Counted from the stretch's first letter, positions 42,901 through 50,746 are shown. The stretch is DNA of 64,000 nucleotides from CALFML01 sp044222245 (GCA_044222245.1 JBGANQ010000006.1:1-64000), one strand, 5' to 3'. A program made the numbers and translations. The notes: generated by a model from the sequence alone, not told the origin.

Positions 42901-43831
42901 CGAGCTCCGCGGGGACCGCGGGGACGAGCGCGCTCGGCGGCGGCGGCGCGCAGCGCTTGTGCTCCAGGATCTGGGACGGCTGGCCCCGATGTGGGAGGAC
43001 GCCGGTCAGCGCCTCATACAGCACGACCCCCACGCTGTACCAGTCCGCCGCGGCGCCGACCGGCTGCGCGTCGGCCTGCTCGGGCGCCATGTACGCCACG
43101 GTTCCCATGCTCTTATATTGATTCCAGCGCTCTACTCTGTGAAGGTCCGAGATGATTCCGAAATCCAGGATCACGACTCGCCCCTGCGGGGTCACCAGGA
43201 TATTTGACGGCTTGAGATCGCGGTGGATCTTGTGCGCCGCGTGCAGGGCGTACACTCCCTGGATGAGGGACGCCAGGGCGCTGCGCAGCCGCTGCAGCTC
43301 GCAGCGGTGGCGCTGGATCTTGGCGCTCGCTGACCTGCCGGCGGGGTCATAGCTCGTCAGGCCCGGGCTGGGGTCTGCAGGCACCGGCGTCGTCACCGAA
43401 GCGGGCTCGCGGCCCGCGGAGGTGAGCGTATCGGGGTCGCGGTCCGTAGAGGTGAGCGTATCGGGGTCGCCCTCTTGGTCCGTATCGGGGTCGGTCGGGC
43501 TCTCCGCCTTCTGGTCGCTATCGCTGCTTACGTAGGAGATGAAGTCGGTCCCGACGACCAGCTCCATGGTGAAGAACCACTGGCCCGCGGATTCAAAGAG
43601 CTCGCCGAGGCGCACGAGGTTCGGGTGCTGAATGTCCTGCAGAGCGCGGAACTCATTTTTGAACATCAACAGCGACTCTGACGTAAGCGTAGTCAAAGTC
43701 TTGAGGGCGACACGCGTCTTGCGCTCTTGATCAAATGCCTCGTAGACGGTGCCCATTCCTCCCTGGCCTAGGCGCCGTAGTATGGAGAAGCGTGGGGTTC
43801 CGGAGAACTCAGCGGACGGTTTCGATTCCAT
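39980..43831 (-). CDS. Ser/Thr kinase with ATPase and helical-repeat regulatory domains (PknK-like)
   Basis: The 1283-residue protein begins with a kinase domain: GQGGMG (about residue 22), Lys in VALKTL, HRDLKPSN and DFGI, all catalytic residues present. A roughly 70-residue Asp/Thr/Pro-rich insert (DTLTS repeats) interrupts it after the hinge. An AAA_16-type ATPase follows: Walker A HGESGVGKS (about residue 370) and Walker B LIIVVDDLQW (about 490). The rest (about 700-1270) is TPR-like helical repeats. This organisation matches STAND-like kinases (PknK/MalT group) of Myxococcota, where the ATPase and repeats regulate the kinase. It is a cytoplasmic signalling protein. The ATG at 43831 is preferred over the longer frame. 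Confidence 0.9.
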   Translation of the reverse strand: MESKPSAEFSGTPRFSILRRLGQGGMGTVYEAFDQERKTRVALKTLTTLTSESLLMFKNEFRALQDIQHPNLVRLGELFESAGQWFFTMELVVGTDFISYVSSDSDQKAESPTDPDTDQEGDPDTLTSTDRDPDTLTSAGREPASVTTPVPADPSPGLTSYDPAGRSASAKIQRHRCELQRLRSALASLIQGVYALHAAHKIHRDLKPSNILVTPQGRVVILDFGIISDLHRVERWNQYKSMGTVAYMAPEQADAQPVGAAADWYSVGVVLYEALTGVLPHRGQPSQILEHKRCAPPPPSALVPAVPAELDALCAALLQADPAARPSGAELLQRLRIAPPNEVTTGSQSPEDFVGRGSELALLERAFADSRSGQAVTVQVHGESGVGKSFLVRHFLARVTRAAPQTVLFCGRCYERELLAYKAVDGVIDELSGYLLQLPEAEARALLPRNLPLLAKLFPVLEASVTLAQVAPLAQAPEDPVVLRTRAFLALRELLHNLAKKVPLIIVVDDLQWADADSFVLLNELLRPPDAPPLLLLTTVRDRSAIVEKAGSSPDLARLPGDVRSLALGKLAAREARQLAQRLLAGFADSGTAMIELIAQEAQGHPLFIDELVRQRRFAGSQQAPLRLDDALWARVQRLEAPARQLLEVVAVAGSPIAQEIIARAAATSPGEFDALTAQLRAAHLVRTTGARQTDAIEPYHDRVRESILSHLDRSCRTDWHSRLAVALESAGTHDPEALVLHWQEAGNAERAAGYAIQAADQAASALAFARAASHYRRALELHPLSGPARSQLLAKLGTALTNASRGAEAAPVFLAAAADAATGEACDLQRRAAEQFLVSGHIDKGLQVLEQVLAAVGLKMASTPAQALLSLFYGRARLKLRGLQFTARAVEQVPPDVLLRVDVCWAVWRGLGLVDTVRTADFQTRHLLLALEAGEPYRVARGLVMEAAFRSTEGGPSRSQVEQLMGRAKELAEQVGNRHAMGLVALFTGMAAYLRGDWAPGLASLEQAQSMLLECCTGVAWEEASAHRFALGALMYLGRLKELQQRVHRLLATARETGNLYTATDIRTRYSIAWLAADDPAGAKRQIEEALVEWSTHGFHLQHYSSMLGLVQLALYRDCPEDAWALLAQKWPELRRSLLLRVQLLRLEVLHLRARSALAVVASGGRAELLKQVVADAEAIAKEHMEWSAPLVSLLRAGLAACRGDRAQAALRLRAAVDECDRSHMGLYGAAARWRLADLLPADSREGQALRAQAQGFMAEQEIRNPRRMVAMLAPGFASPTG
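43421..43480 (-). repeat. 30-bp tandem repeat inside the kinase insert
   Basis: GTGAGCGTATCGGGGTCGCG occurs at 43421 and again, nearly exactly, at 43451 within a 30-bp unit, with partial copies on either side. The length is a multiple of three, so copy changes keep the reading frame and only lengthen the Asp/Thr/Ser-rich kinase insert. Confidence 0.75.
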
Positions 43832-43990
43832 ACCACTCCCGGGTCTAGAGCCCGCAGGGCACCCAAGGCTCGCCAGGGTAGTGTATCGCGTATGGGCCTT
43901 TTCTACAATCCGCCGGCAACAGCCGCTGGCAGCCGCTCTGGACCGCAATCACAAGGCTCGCCCGATGTTTTCGACGGGGACACCGCGGAA

Positions 43991-45337
43991 CTACCGCAGG
44001 GGCAAGGAGGGCGCCATCTCATCGGTCTCTGTGGGTTGGTAGGCCTCGGTTGGTTCTGGGATTCCCTTGCCAGCTTCGCCGCTGGCCACGAGCGCGGCGC
44101 GGTAAAAGGCTGGCGCGACAACCTCGTTGATGGCGACGATGGCCAGGATCAGAGCGCCTGCCTGCTCGCCGAACTCCGGAAAGGTGCGGGAGAATAGTAG
44201 AGCCAGCGCCAGGGCCAGGCCGGCTTGCGGCAGCAGTCCCACACCGGCAAAGCGCCGCACCACTTCCGGGGCTCCCGCCAGCGTGGCGCCGACCCTGGCT
44301 CCGACCAGAAACCCGCCAGCGCGGACGACGATGAACAGCAGCGCCGGCGCCCAGACCTTGGGAATGACATCCAGGTGGATCGAAGCGCCAGCCACCGCAA
44401 AGAATACGACGTACACGGGCAAGGCGCTGGACTCGATGTTGTGGTGCAAGGTGTCGCCCATCTTCGTGCAGTTGCGAACAAACATTCCTGCCGCCAGAGC
44501 CACCAGCAGCGGATCGAAGGCCAGCTGCCGTCCGACTTCGGCGATGATGACGCATAGCGCCAGAATGAACAGCGCAGCCCCGCCGGGCACATAGCGCAGG
44601 AACAAAGCCAGCAGCACTCCGAGCAGGAGCCCCGCAAACAAGGAGCCCAGGATTTCCCATCCCAGCATCTGCATCGTGGCGCTGATGCCGGCCCCTGAGC
44701 CCAGGGAAGCCTTGGTCACGGCCGTGGCAACGGCGAACATCATTACCACGATCAAGTCCGCAAGCACCACCACGCCAAGGACGGTCCGCGCCAGCGGTCC
44801 TTCGGCATTAGTCTCGTCGCGCAGGGCCACGACCACCGCGGGTGACTGCGCCGAGATCACCACGCCCAGCAATAGCGAGATTGCCGCCGCCTGCACCAGC
44901 GTCGCATGCGCCATAAATGGCAACAGCGACCGCGCCATCATCACCACGCCTCCCAGCAGAAACATGGTTCCCACGACTGCCAGCCCCGAGATCCACATCA
45001 CGGGCCGCAGCAAGCCGCGCATCATGCGAAAGGACAGCTCGGTGCCGGCGGTCAGCGCAATCAGGGCGGTGGCGACTCCGGATACCAGCTTGAGCTGGCC
45101 CAGCGTGGACTCTGAGACCAAGTTCAAGATCCTCGGTCCGACGATGATTCCCGTCGCCAGGTATCCGGTCAGCTTGGGCAGGCGGATCTTTTTGAACACC
45201 AGCCCCACAAAAAATGCGCTGAGCAGCAGGTAGCCTATGCACTTGGAGACTCCGGACACGGCAGCCACACCTTCGACGCTGTACGACCCAGTGGCGTACA
45301 TCAGGCCGGCGAGTGTGAGGATCAGCATGATCAACAT
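43991..45337 (-). CDS. Cation:proton antiporter-like membrane protein
   Basis: The 448-residue protein has about 12 transmembrane segments and the conserved motifs of CPA2/Kef-type carriers: KLTGYLATGIIVGP (about 55-70), ISAQSPAVVVALRDE (about 160-175) and FFAVAGASIHLD (about 310). The C-terminal tail is short, with no RCK/NAD-binding domain. It starts only two bases after the stop of the upstream gene, which encodes a second carrier-like protein, so the two are surely one transcript and may form a pair. Ion specificity (Na+ or K+) is not shown by sequence. Confidence 0.85.
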   Translation of the reverse strand: MLIMLILTLAGLMYATGSYSVEGVAAVSGVSKCIGYLLLSAFFVGLVFKKIRLPKLTGYLATGIIVGPRILNLVSESTLGQLKLVSGVATALIALTAGTELSFRMMRGLLRPVMWISGLAVVGTMFLLGGVVMMARSLLPFMAHATLVQAAAISLLLGVVISAQSPAVVVALRDETNAEGPLARTVLGVVVLADLIVVMMFAVATAVTKASLGSGAGISATMQMLGWEILGSLFAGLLLGVLLALFLRYVPGGAALFILALCVIIAEVGRQLAFDPLLVALAAGMFVRNCTKMGDTLHHNIESSALPVYVVFFAVAGASIHLDVIPKVWAPALLFIVVRAGGFLVGARVGATLAGAPEVVRRFAGVGLLPQAGLALALALLFSRTFPEFGEQAGALILAIVAINEVVAPAFYRAALVASGEAGKGIPEPTEAYQPTETDEMAPSLPLR

Positions 45338-45339
45338 CG

Positions 45340-47175
45340 CTACTTCTCTTCCTTCTGCGCGGGGGCAGATGGCAGAGCAGCGTCACCGGCTGGCGGAGCA
45401 TCCGAAGCCGGCGGCGCTGCCGCGGGAGCGCCAGACCCTGGCATGAAGGCTCGCGTCGCCACTTGCACGATGATCTCGCTGCTGAAGGCCCCGCCGACCA
45501 CCGCCGTGACCAGCTCGGAGATGGCGCCGTCGGGATATAGGAGCTTGGCGCTGATGACTATAGCGATGGGCAGCGAGCCCATGGGCGGCACCACCAGAAC
45601 CAACCACCCCAGCCGCCCCAGCGGCAAGCCGCGAGCATCGAAAGCCAGCCTCGCCCCAATGGCGAATCCGAGAATGCGGGCCAGCACGAAGGCCGCCATC
45701 AAGATCCAGCCAGCGCTTTCGTCCACCCGCAAAGATGCGCCTACGACAATCAGGAACAGCAGGTAGATGGGGCGCTCGAGGCGCTCCAGCGTCTCCCGCA
45801 CGCGGTCCTTGTGCGGCCCGGGAAAGTTCGCCAGAACCATGCCGCCGACAAAACACACGGTGACCGGGGACAGCCGCAGCCCGGCAGCGACGCCGGCCGC
45901 AAAGGACACCGAACCCAGGATGAGCACCGCAGACTCTGCCGTGTTCGTGCTCAGCCGAAGCAAGATCGTATAGACCAGAATGCCAATGGTCACCCCGAGG
46001 CCAAGCGTGATAAACAGCCACGCGGTTCCCGGAATCTGCCAGCTGACGGCGTTGCCGTGGGGACGAAAGTACGCGCTTAGAAAGAGCATCCCGGCGAGCC
46101 CTACGACTTCTTGAATCCGCACCACTTGCGCCATGATTCCCACTGCCTGCGGAGTGCCATTGCGCATCGCCAAGAGGTGCGGAGTGCTCAGGGACATCAG
46201 GGTGCCCACGCTCCCCAGCACCAGTCCGCCACGCAGCAGAGTCGGATCGGTCAGCGAGCGAGGCGTGACAGGACTCAAAAAGTACAGCAGCCCGGTCGTA
46301 CTGCCGACGATCAGGATCCCGGCCGCGAGCGCTCGCCCCAGGACCAGCTGCTTTACTCCGGCCGTCACTTCTTCAAACACCCGGGCGTCGGTCCGGAACC
46401 CCATCACGAACCCGATCCAGCCAAGCCCCAGTAAGAGTACCGGATCCAGATCATTCAAGACCGAGTCCGTCAGAACCTTCACGGCAGGATGGCGCATGAT
46501 GAAGCCGAGCAAGACAAAAGGCAGCCCTGCCGCCATGACTCGGGATACCCCCACCGCTCGCTCGAGTCCTCGCACCCGCGGATGCCCGCCCAAAAACGCC
46601 AGCGCCAAGAGCAGCAACAGACCCAGCACGGTCTTGATGACCACCGTGGAGCGTCCTTCTGGCTGAGGCGCGGAATGTGATGTGGCGGCCGGCGTGGCCG
46701 GTGCCGCGTGTTCCGGGGCCGTCGGGGCTGCCAGGGCATGCGCTGCCGGGTCCTGGGGAGCTGGCCCGGCGCCTGGCCGGGCGCCGAGCGCAGGAGCGCC
46801 AGCATCAGAAGGCGGCCCAGCATCGGGCGGCGACATGTCCAAGGGGGGCAGATTCAAGGCCGCCGGCGACGCGCCTTGTGGCTTGGAACTGGGAGCGACC
46901 GCAGCGGTTTCAGCCGCAGTTGGCTTTGCCACAGGGTGCCGCGCTGCGAGCGAATTCGCCTTGGCAGGCAATGCCTTGCTCGGGGCTGGCTGGACTACGC
47001 CTTTACTGGGCACCCGCAGGTTTGCTTTGGTTTTCCACTTCGGCGGCGCAGCGTGTGCATCGTTTTCGCAGGTCGCTCCTGCCAAGGTGCATAATATCAC
47101 GACAATAAGCGCGGCCATCCATGAGGAGCGCAGGCACTCTCCCCAAGAGCTGGGTGCAGACCGATGGAGCTGCAT
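45340..47175 (-). CDS. Antiporter-like protein with signal sequence and Pro/Ala linker
   Basis: The 611-residue protein starts with a signal or membrane segment (WMAALIVVILCTLAGATC), followed by about 130 residues rich in Ala, Pro and Ser, a flexible periplasmic linker. From residue 175 come about 12 membrane segments resembling a CPA-type exchanger (TVVIKTVLGLLLLLALAFLGG, then GLGWIGFVMGF, GGMVLANFPGP, LLFLIVVGASLRVD). The Na+/H+-exchange motifs are weaker than in its partner at 43991. The ATG at 47175 was chosen for AGAGGG upstream. It is co-transcribed with the second carrier. Confidence 0.8.
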   Translation of the reverse strand: MQLHRSAPSSWGECLRSSWMAALIVVILCTLAGATCENDAHAAPPKWKTKANLRVPSKGVVQPAPSKALPAKANSLAARHPVAKPTAAETAAVAPSSKPQGASPAALNLPPLDMSPPDAGPPSDAGAPALGARPGAGPAPQDPAAHALAAPTAPEHAAPATPAATSHSAPQPEGRSTVVIKTVLGLLLLLALAFLGGHPRVRGLERAVGVSRVMAAGLPFVLLGFIMRHPAVKVLTDSVLNDLDPVLLLGLGWIGFVMGFRTDARVFEEVTAGVKQLVLGRALAAGILIVGSTTGLLYFLSPVTPRSLTDPTLLRGGLVLGSVGTLMSLSTPHLLAMRNGTPQAVGIMAQVVRIQEVVGLAGMLFLSAYFRPHGNAVSWQIPGTAWLFITLGLGVTIGILVYTILLRLSTNTAESAVLILGSVSFAAGVAAGLRLSPVTVCFVGGMVLANFPGPHKDRVRETLERLERPIYLLFLIVVGASLRVDESAGWILMAAFVLARILGFAIGARLAFDARGLPLGRLGWLVLVVPPMGSLPIAIVISAKLLYPDGAISELVTAVVGGAFSSEIIVQVATRAFMPGSGAPAAAPPASDAPPAGDAALPSAPAQKEEK

Positions 47176-47490
47176 GTTCCCTCTAGAATTACACAGATCA
47201 GAAGCAGAGTCAGCCGGCACAATACGGCCGCAGTCTTGCTGCCCTGAAACAGAAAACGCTAACGCGCCTTGCCGTGCCCGCTCACCAGGCAAAACCCAAG
47301 TCGGCCCCCCACGGCGCGGGCTTCTCCGAGCGGGTTGCCAACGCCTTCCTCCAGACGGGAGAGCTTGGTGCGCCGAGGCCTGGCTAATCAAGCGTTCGCG
47401 TTGGCCGCCGGCGTCCACAAGCGCTTGGGGTCGCGCAAATTCAAATCCAACAGCTCTCGGAGGTTATCGGCAATCGGAACACAGCGACGC

Positions 47491-47571
47491 ACAAAGGCGG
47501 CAGGCTACGTCAGGGTAAGCAGTGAGCAGCAAGCACCCCAGGGAGTGAGCCTTGCCGCACAACGCTATGAC
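47491..47571 (+). pseudogene. N-terminal scrap of a serine recombinase
   Basis: The translation TKAAGYVRVSSEQQAPQGVS matches the start of resolvase/invertase-type serine recombinases, including the catalytic-serine motif RVSSEQQ. It ends after about 27 codons and shows no catalytic domain beyond. Confidence 0.5.
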
Positions 47572-47678
47572 AGCTTGCCGTGCTCCGCGCGATCGGCGCG
47601 AAGCACAGAAGGACCATCGCGCAGGTCCGCGGCTTGCTCAATAGTGCTTACTTTGACGTAGCCGATGGCCGCTTTGCT
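47565..47678 (-). pseudogene. Second N-terminal scrap of a serine recombinase, opposite strand
   Basis: The minus-strand frame reads SKAAIGYVKVSTIEQAADLR, again the N-terminus of a serine recombinase, converging on the plus-strand fragment. About 37 codons then a stop. Both pieces are partial. Confidence 0.45.
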
Positions 47679-47829
47679 AACGTTGGCATGCGATGTATGT
47701 GTTTGCATGCGAACTGTCGTATAGAGTTTTGACGACACGTTGGCCCAGCGCTGGGTCAGCGGGGACAAAGGTCTGCGCGTGGTAATGTGGCCCCTGGCTG
47801 ATGTTGATCCTGAGCGACCCAAGGAAGAT

Positions 47830-48189
47830 GCGATGCGATCCAAAACTGAGAGTCCGACTCTACTCGTTGTTCTCGGCGGGATCGGCACGAGCCTCGTTCT
47901 CCTCTGTTGCCTCTACTTCGTTCTGCTGGGTTGCTCGGCTTTGACACTGCTCACTGCACTGGGGTTGAGCGTGGTTCATTCGCTGCGGAACTGGCGAGCG
48001 GTCGCCGCACTCATCGGCGCTGGCTTGCTGGCGCTTCCAGTCTACCTTCTGCTGCACACCTACGCCGCGCGACTGTCTCTGCGCGCGGTCTTCCCCGCCC
48101 TAAGCGCAGCATCAGCCCACCGGGAGGACGTCTGCCCGCCGCAGCGGTGGGCTCTTTCACGTTCACCAACCTGCGAGTTGCTATGCTAA
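47830..48189 (+). CDS. Small membrane protein
   Basis: The 119-residue frame has two or three transmembrane helices (LLVVLGGIGTSLVLLCCLYF, then AVAALIGAGLLALPVYLLL) and no recognised domain. The ATG at 47830 follows AAGGAAG at a good distance. The C-terminal part (from about residue 80) is Cys- and Arg-containing and may be a non-native extension. The P-loop kinase gene starts only 10 bases after its stop, so the two may be coexpressed. Confidence 0.5.
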   Translation, partial: AMRSKTESPTLLVVLGGIGTSLVLLCCLYFVLLGCSALTLLTALGLSVVHSLRNWRAVAALIGAGLLALPVYLLLHTYAARLSLRAVFPALSAASAHREDVCPPQRWALSRSPTCELLC

Positions 48190-48199
48190 AATCGAGGTC

Positions 48200-48733
48200 A
48201 TGCAGCTGCTCTTCCTCTATGGCCCGGTGGCGGCGGGCAAACTTACGGTCGGACGGGAAATAGCTACGCTAACGGGGTTCGCCCTGTTCCACAACCACTT
48301 GGTGCTCGATGCGGTGGCGGCGGTGTTCCCGTTCGCGAGTGAACCATTTGTCCGCCTGCGTGAGCAGTTCTGGCTGGCGATGTTCCACGAAGCCGCCGCG
48401 GCCGGAAGATCGATAATCTTCACCTTCGCGCCGGAGGCATCAGTAGCGCCTGACTTTCCCGAGCGTGCGCGTGCCATCGTGGAGGCCGCTGGCGGCTCTG
48501 TCGCCTTCGTCCGACTGACGATAGATCCCGAGGAACAGGAGCGGCGGCTTGATACTCCGAGTCGCGCCGAGTTCGGCAAGCTGCGCTCGCTGGCTCTGCT
48601 GCGCCAGGTGCGCCAGCAGCTCGCCGAGTGCGAGGCAGCGATGCCCACGCCCAGCCTCACGGTCGACACAACTTTCATGCCACCGAGAGAGGCTGCGCGC
48701 GCGATCGCTCAAGGGCTGGGATTGCTGCCCTGA
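48200..48733 (+). CDS. P-loop kinase-like ATPase
   Basis: The 177-residue protein has an N-terminal P-loop (FLYGPVAAGKLTVG, with Lys at about residue 14) and the size and layout of a small kinase such as shikimate or adenylylsulfate-type kinases (DIA-like strand, a lid rich in Arg at about 120-130: RRLDTPSR). The exact substrate is unclear; the Walker A ends GKLT rather than GKST. It is a standalone cytoplasmic protein; a hairpin (48743-48769) follows the gene. Bases 48770-49042 contain no supported gene. Confidence 0.7.
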   Translation: MQLLFLYGPVAAGKLTVGREIATLTGFALFHNHLVLDAVAAVFPFASEPFVRLREQFWLAMFHEAAAAGRSIIFTFAPEASVAPDFPERARAIVEAAGGSVAFVRLTIDPEEQERRLDTPSRAEFGKLRSLALLRQVRQQLAECEAAMPTPSLTVDTTFMPPREAARAIAQGLGLLP

Positions 48734-49042
48734 GCTCCCGCGAAGCCGCCTCGCGCTCTTGAGCGGCTTGGCGGGTCTTGCAGAGGCGACTGGACCGCAA
48801 GTCATCGACCTGTAGACCAGCCTCTATACAAGACGTACTGTCTTTCCCGACGAATCGATCCGGCCAGCCAGCACCCGCACAAGCGCTGTGGGCGCTGGGC
48901 TGATGGATAGCGGCAGCACTCGATCTGTAAGCTGGCGCGGGCCTAGATACAGGACCCGCAGTCCTTCTTCAGTTTGCTGGCGCTGCGGACACGCTGAGCT
49001 GGCATGTCTCTTGCTAAGATAAGCTCGTCAAAGGGGGACGAT

Positions 49043-49405
49043 ATGACGACTCGTTTTGGAATACTCTTTGGGACTGCGCTCCTTTCTGTGGCGCTGACGC
49101 TCTCTGGCTGCTTCTGCGGTGCGGGCTTTTCGGGCTCGGAGATGTCGCTGTACCTGACCGACAGCGCCACCGGCGCTCCGGTCCGCGACCCCGTGTTCAC
49201 CGAGGACGGAAACTCCATCTACCCGAACTGCATGGAGCCCGACGCCCACGATTCCAGCCTCTGCACCGCGCAGGTCCTGTGGCTCAGCACCGGGTCGCAT
49301 ACGATCCGGGTGACCGCCGCTGGCTACGCGCCGGAGACGGTGCAAGTCGATACCCAGCTGACCGACTCCGCCCACCTCGCTGTCCAGATGCATGCGATGC
49401 GCTAG
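49043..49405 (+). CDS. Small lipoprotein with carboxypeptidase-regulatory-like domain
   Basis: The 120-residue protein has a lipoprotein signal with lipobox LSGC (about residue 22) and a beta-sandwich-like mature part: GAPVRDPVFTEDG and TGSHTIRVTAAGYAPETV, the pattern of carboxypeptidase-regulatory-like domains. The start ATG is preceded by AAAGGGGG. Two Cys (NCMEPD, SLCTAQV) may be disulfide bonded. It overlaps the next gene by 14 bases. Confidence 0.7.
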   Translation: MTTRFGILFGTALLSVALTLSGCFCGAGFSGSEMSLYLTDSATGAPVRDPVFTEDGNSIYPNCMEPDAHDSSLCTAQVLWLSTGSHTIRVTAAGYAPETVQVDTQLTDSAHLAVQMHAMR

Positions 49406-50021
49406 CGTAAAGTGCAGGGGGCTCCTCGCCTTGGCGCTCGCGCTGCTTGGCTGTACGGAGGGCGACCAGCCGGCCGCCGTCCGCTGCGAGCCCGCGCCGA
49501 CCGAGCCCGCGCCGACCGCAGCGGCCTTCGATCGCTACCGTCGCCCCGACTTGCTCATCGCGGCGCTAGGACTGCGCGGCGGCGAGCGCGTCGCCGACAT
49601 CGGAGCTGGGCGCGGCTACCTGAGCTTCCGGCTGGCGCAAGCCATCGGCGCGGACGGGTCGCTGGTGGCGACCGACATCGACGCAAAGGCGCTCGCGGCG
49701 CTGAGCGCGCGCGCCGCCTGCCAAAGGGGCGAGGGCGCCCCCATCGCCGTGCGCAAGGTTCCCGCTGACGAGCCAGGTCTGCCCAAGGACCACTACGATC
49801 TGATCCTCATGAGCGAAGTGGACCACCAGCTGAGCGACCGAGTGTCGTACCTGCGGCGGCTCCGCCCCTACCTCGCCGGCGGGGGGCGGCTCGTCGTCAG
49901 CAACCGTCGCCACAGCCGCGAAGCGCTGCGGCGCGCCGCGCTCGCCGCCGGCTTCATCGAGCTTGGCGAAGATCACAGCCTGCCGGCCCACTTCCTCCTT
50001 TTTTTCGGAGTCCATCTATGA
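49392..50021 (+). CDS. Methyltransferase-fold protein with lipoprotein signal
   Basis: The 209-residue protein has a class I SAM-methyltransferase core: VADIGAGRGYLSFRLA (SAM-binding GxGxG, about residues 67-82), the acidic strand VATDID (about 93) and LILMSEVDHQL (about 138). Its N-terminus instead looks like a lipoprotein leader (RGLLALALALLGCTEGD) with a Pro-rich linker. If truly exported it would lie outside the SAM pool, which is odd; it might use another cofactor, or the start could be internal at the cytoplasmic part. It overlaps both neighbours slightly, so it is within a small lipoprotein operon. Confidence 0.75.
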   Translation: MRCASVKCRGLLALALALLGCTEGDQPAAVRCEPAPTEPAPTAAAFDRYRRPDLLIAALGLRGGERVADIGAGRGYLSFRLAQAIGADGSLVATDIDAKALAALSARAACQRGEGAPIAVRKVPADEPGLPKDHYDLILMSEVDHQLSDRVSYLRRLRPYLAGGGRLVVSNRRHSREALRRAALAAGFIELGEDHSLPAHFLLFFGVHL

Positions 50022-50170
50022 AGTTCCTCTGGCTGCGTGCCCTGGTTTGTCTGGCTTGTGTCTTGTTCTCGGCGTGCCCCAGCCCGTCCAACCCCGGGGT
50101 GGCGTGGCTTGGACCAGGGGACTCGGAGGCGCGGGTCAAGCTCGTCGACAAAGAGCCAAGTCCGTTTTGA
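50018..50170 (+). CDS. Short lipoprotein leader ending at an in-frame TGA
   Basis: The 50-codon frame encodes a convincing lipoprotein signal (LRALVCLACVLFSAC, lipobox FSAC at residue 20), followed by only 30 residues and a TGA. The frame overlaps the previous stop by 4 bases. Right after the TGA the same frame continues open (GPS, then VGVGDPLEATYPLAG) to 50554. So it is either a lipoprotein gene interrupted by a nonsense change or a short protein. Confidence 0.6.
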   Translation: MKFLWLRALVCLACVLFSACPSPSNPGVAWLGPGDSEARVKLVDKEPSPF

Positions 50171-50179
50171 GGACCGAGC

Positions 50180-50554
50180 GTGGGGGTCGGTGACCCCCTT
50201 GAGGCTACCTATCCGCTCGCGGGACCGATTGCCGCGGGGTCGTGGCATCTGGTCGGCGATGGACTCATCCTCAGGGCCGTGGACATGCAGTTCGACGTGC
50301 TGTGGCGAAGCGGCGGCAACGACCAGCTGATCGTCCGATTCAGCCACCACTTCGAGCCGCTGTCCGGCGCCCAGGCCTTTGACGCCGTACTCTTCGACGG
50401 GGACGCCGCAGGAGCCGCGGTGCCGGCCAGCGCTGGCGACCTGCTCGTGCTGCGCCTGACGGCTCTCGTGTCCGCCGCCTCCGGCCCTGCCTATATTCCG
50501 AACGCCGATGGCTCGCACACCAGGGGCCGCATTCCTTCGCTGAGCTTGCCTTGA
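50180..50554 (+). CDS. Likely body of the interrupted lipoprotein
   Basis: The 124-residue frame, starting here at a GTG, is in phase with the preceding leader (50018-50170), nine bases past its TGA. It is beta-rich (AAGSWHLVGDGLILRAVDMQFDV, in part, then GDLLVLRLTALVS) and has no own signal peptide, which fits an envelope domain whose leader is the upstream frame. No family is recognised. The gene may be a pseudogene, or the TGA may be read through. Confidence 0.5.
   Translation: MGVGDPLEATYPLAGPIAAGSWHLVGDGLILRAVDMQFDVLWRSGGNDQLIVRFSHHFEPLSGAQAFDAVLFDGDAAGAAVPASAGDLLVLRLTALVSAASGPAYIPNADGSHTRGRIPSLSLP
50182..50198 (+). other. Strong hairpin shortly after the in-frame TGA
   Basis: GGGGGTC-GGT-GACCCCC forms a perfect 7-bp stem with a 3-base loop, starting 11 bases after the TGA at 50168-50170. 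The position resembles a bacterial SECIS element, but the sequence context of the codon does not suggest a selenoprotein. It may equally be a simple attenuating hairpin. Confidence 0.35.
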
Positions 50555-50746
50555 TGGCCGGCCGATTTTGTCCAGTGGACGGAATCGGCCAAGGCCCGGC
50601 GCGCCGCCCGGCGGCACAGCAAGCTTCGCGCCGATGTCGTGGGTCCTGGTGCTCTTCGCCCTGGCAGACCACCCTGCCCTACAGCGAACGGCCAACGGGC
50701 CGCGGGTGCGCTTGCCCAAGCTTGCTGGTTGCGGTTCTAATGAAAC

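Noticed and set aside
40892..43207. Long open frame (771 codons) on the plus strand
   Set aside because: It is antisense to the kinase-ATPase gene and is just the reflection of its high-GC codon pattern; no domain is recognised.
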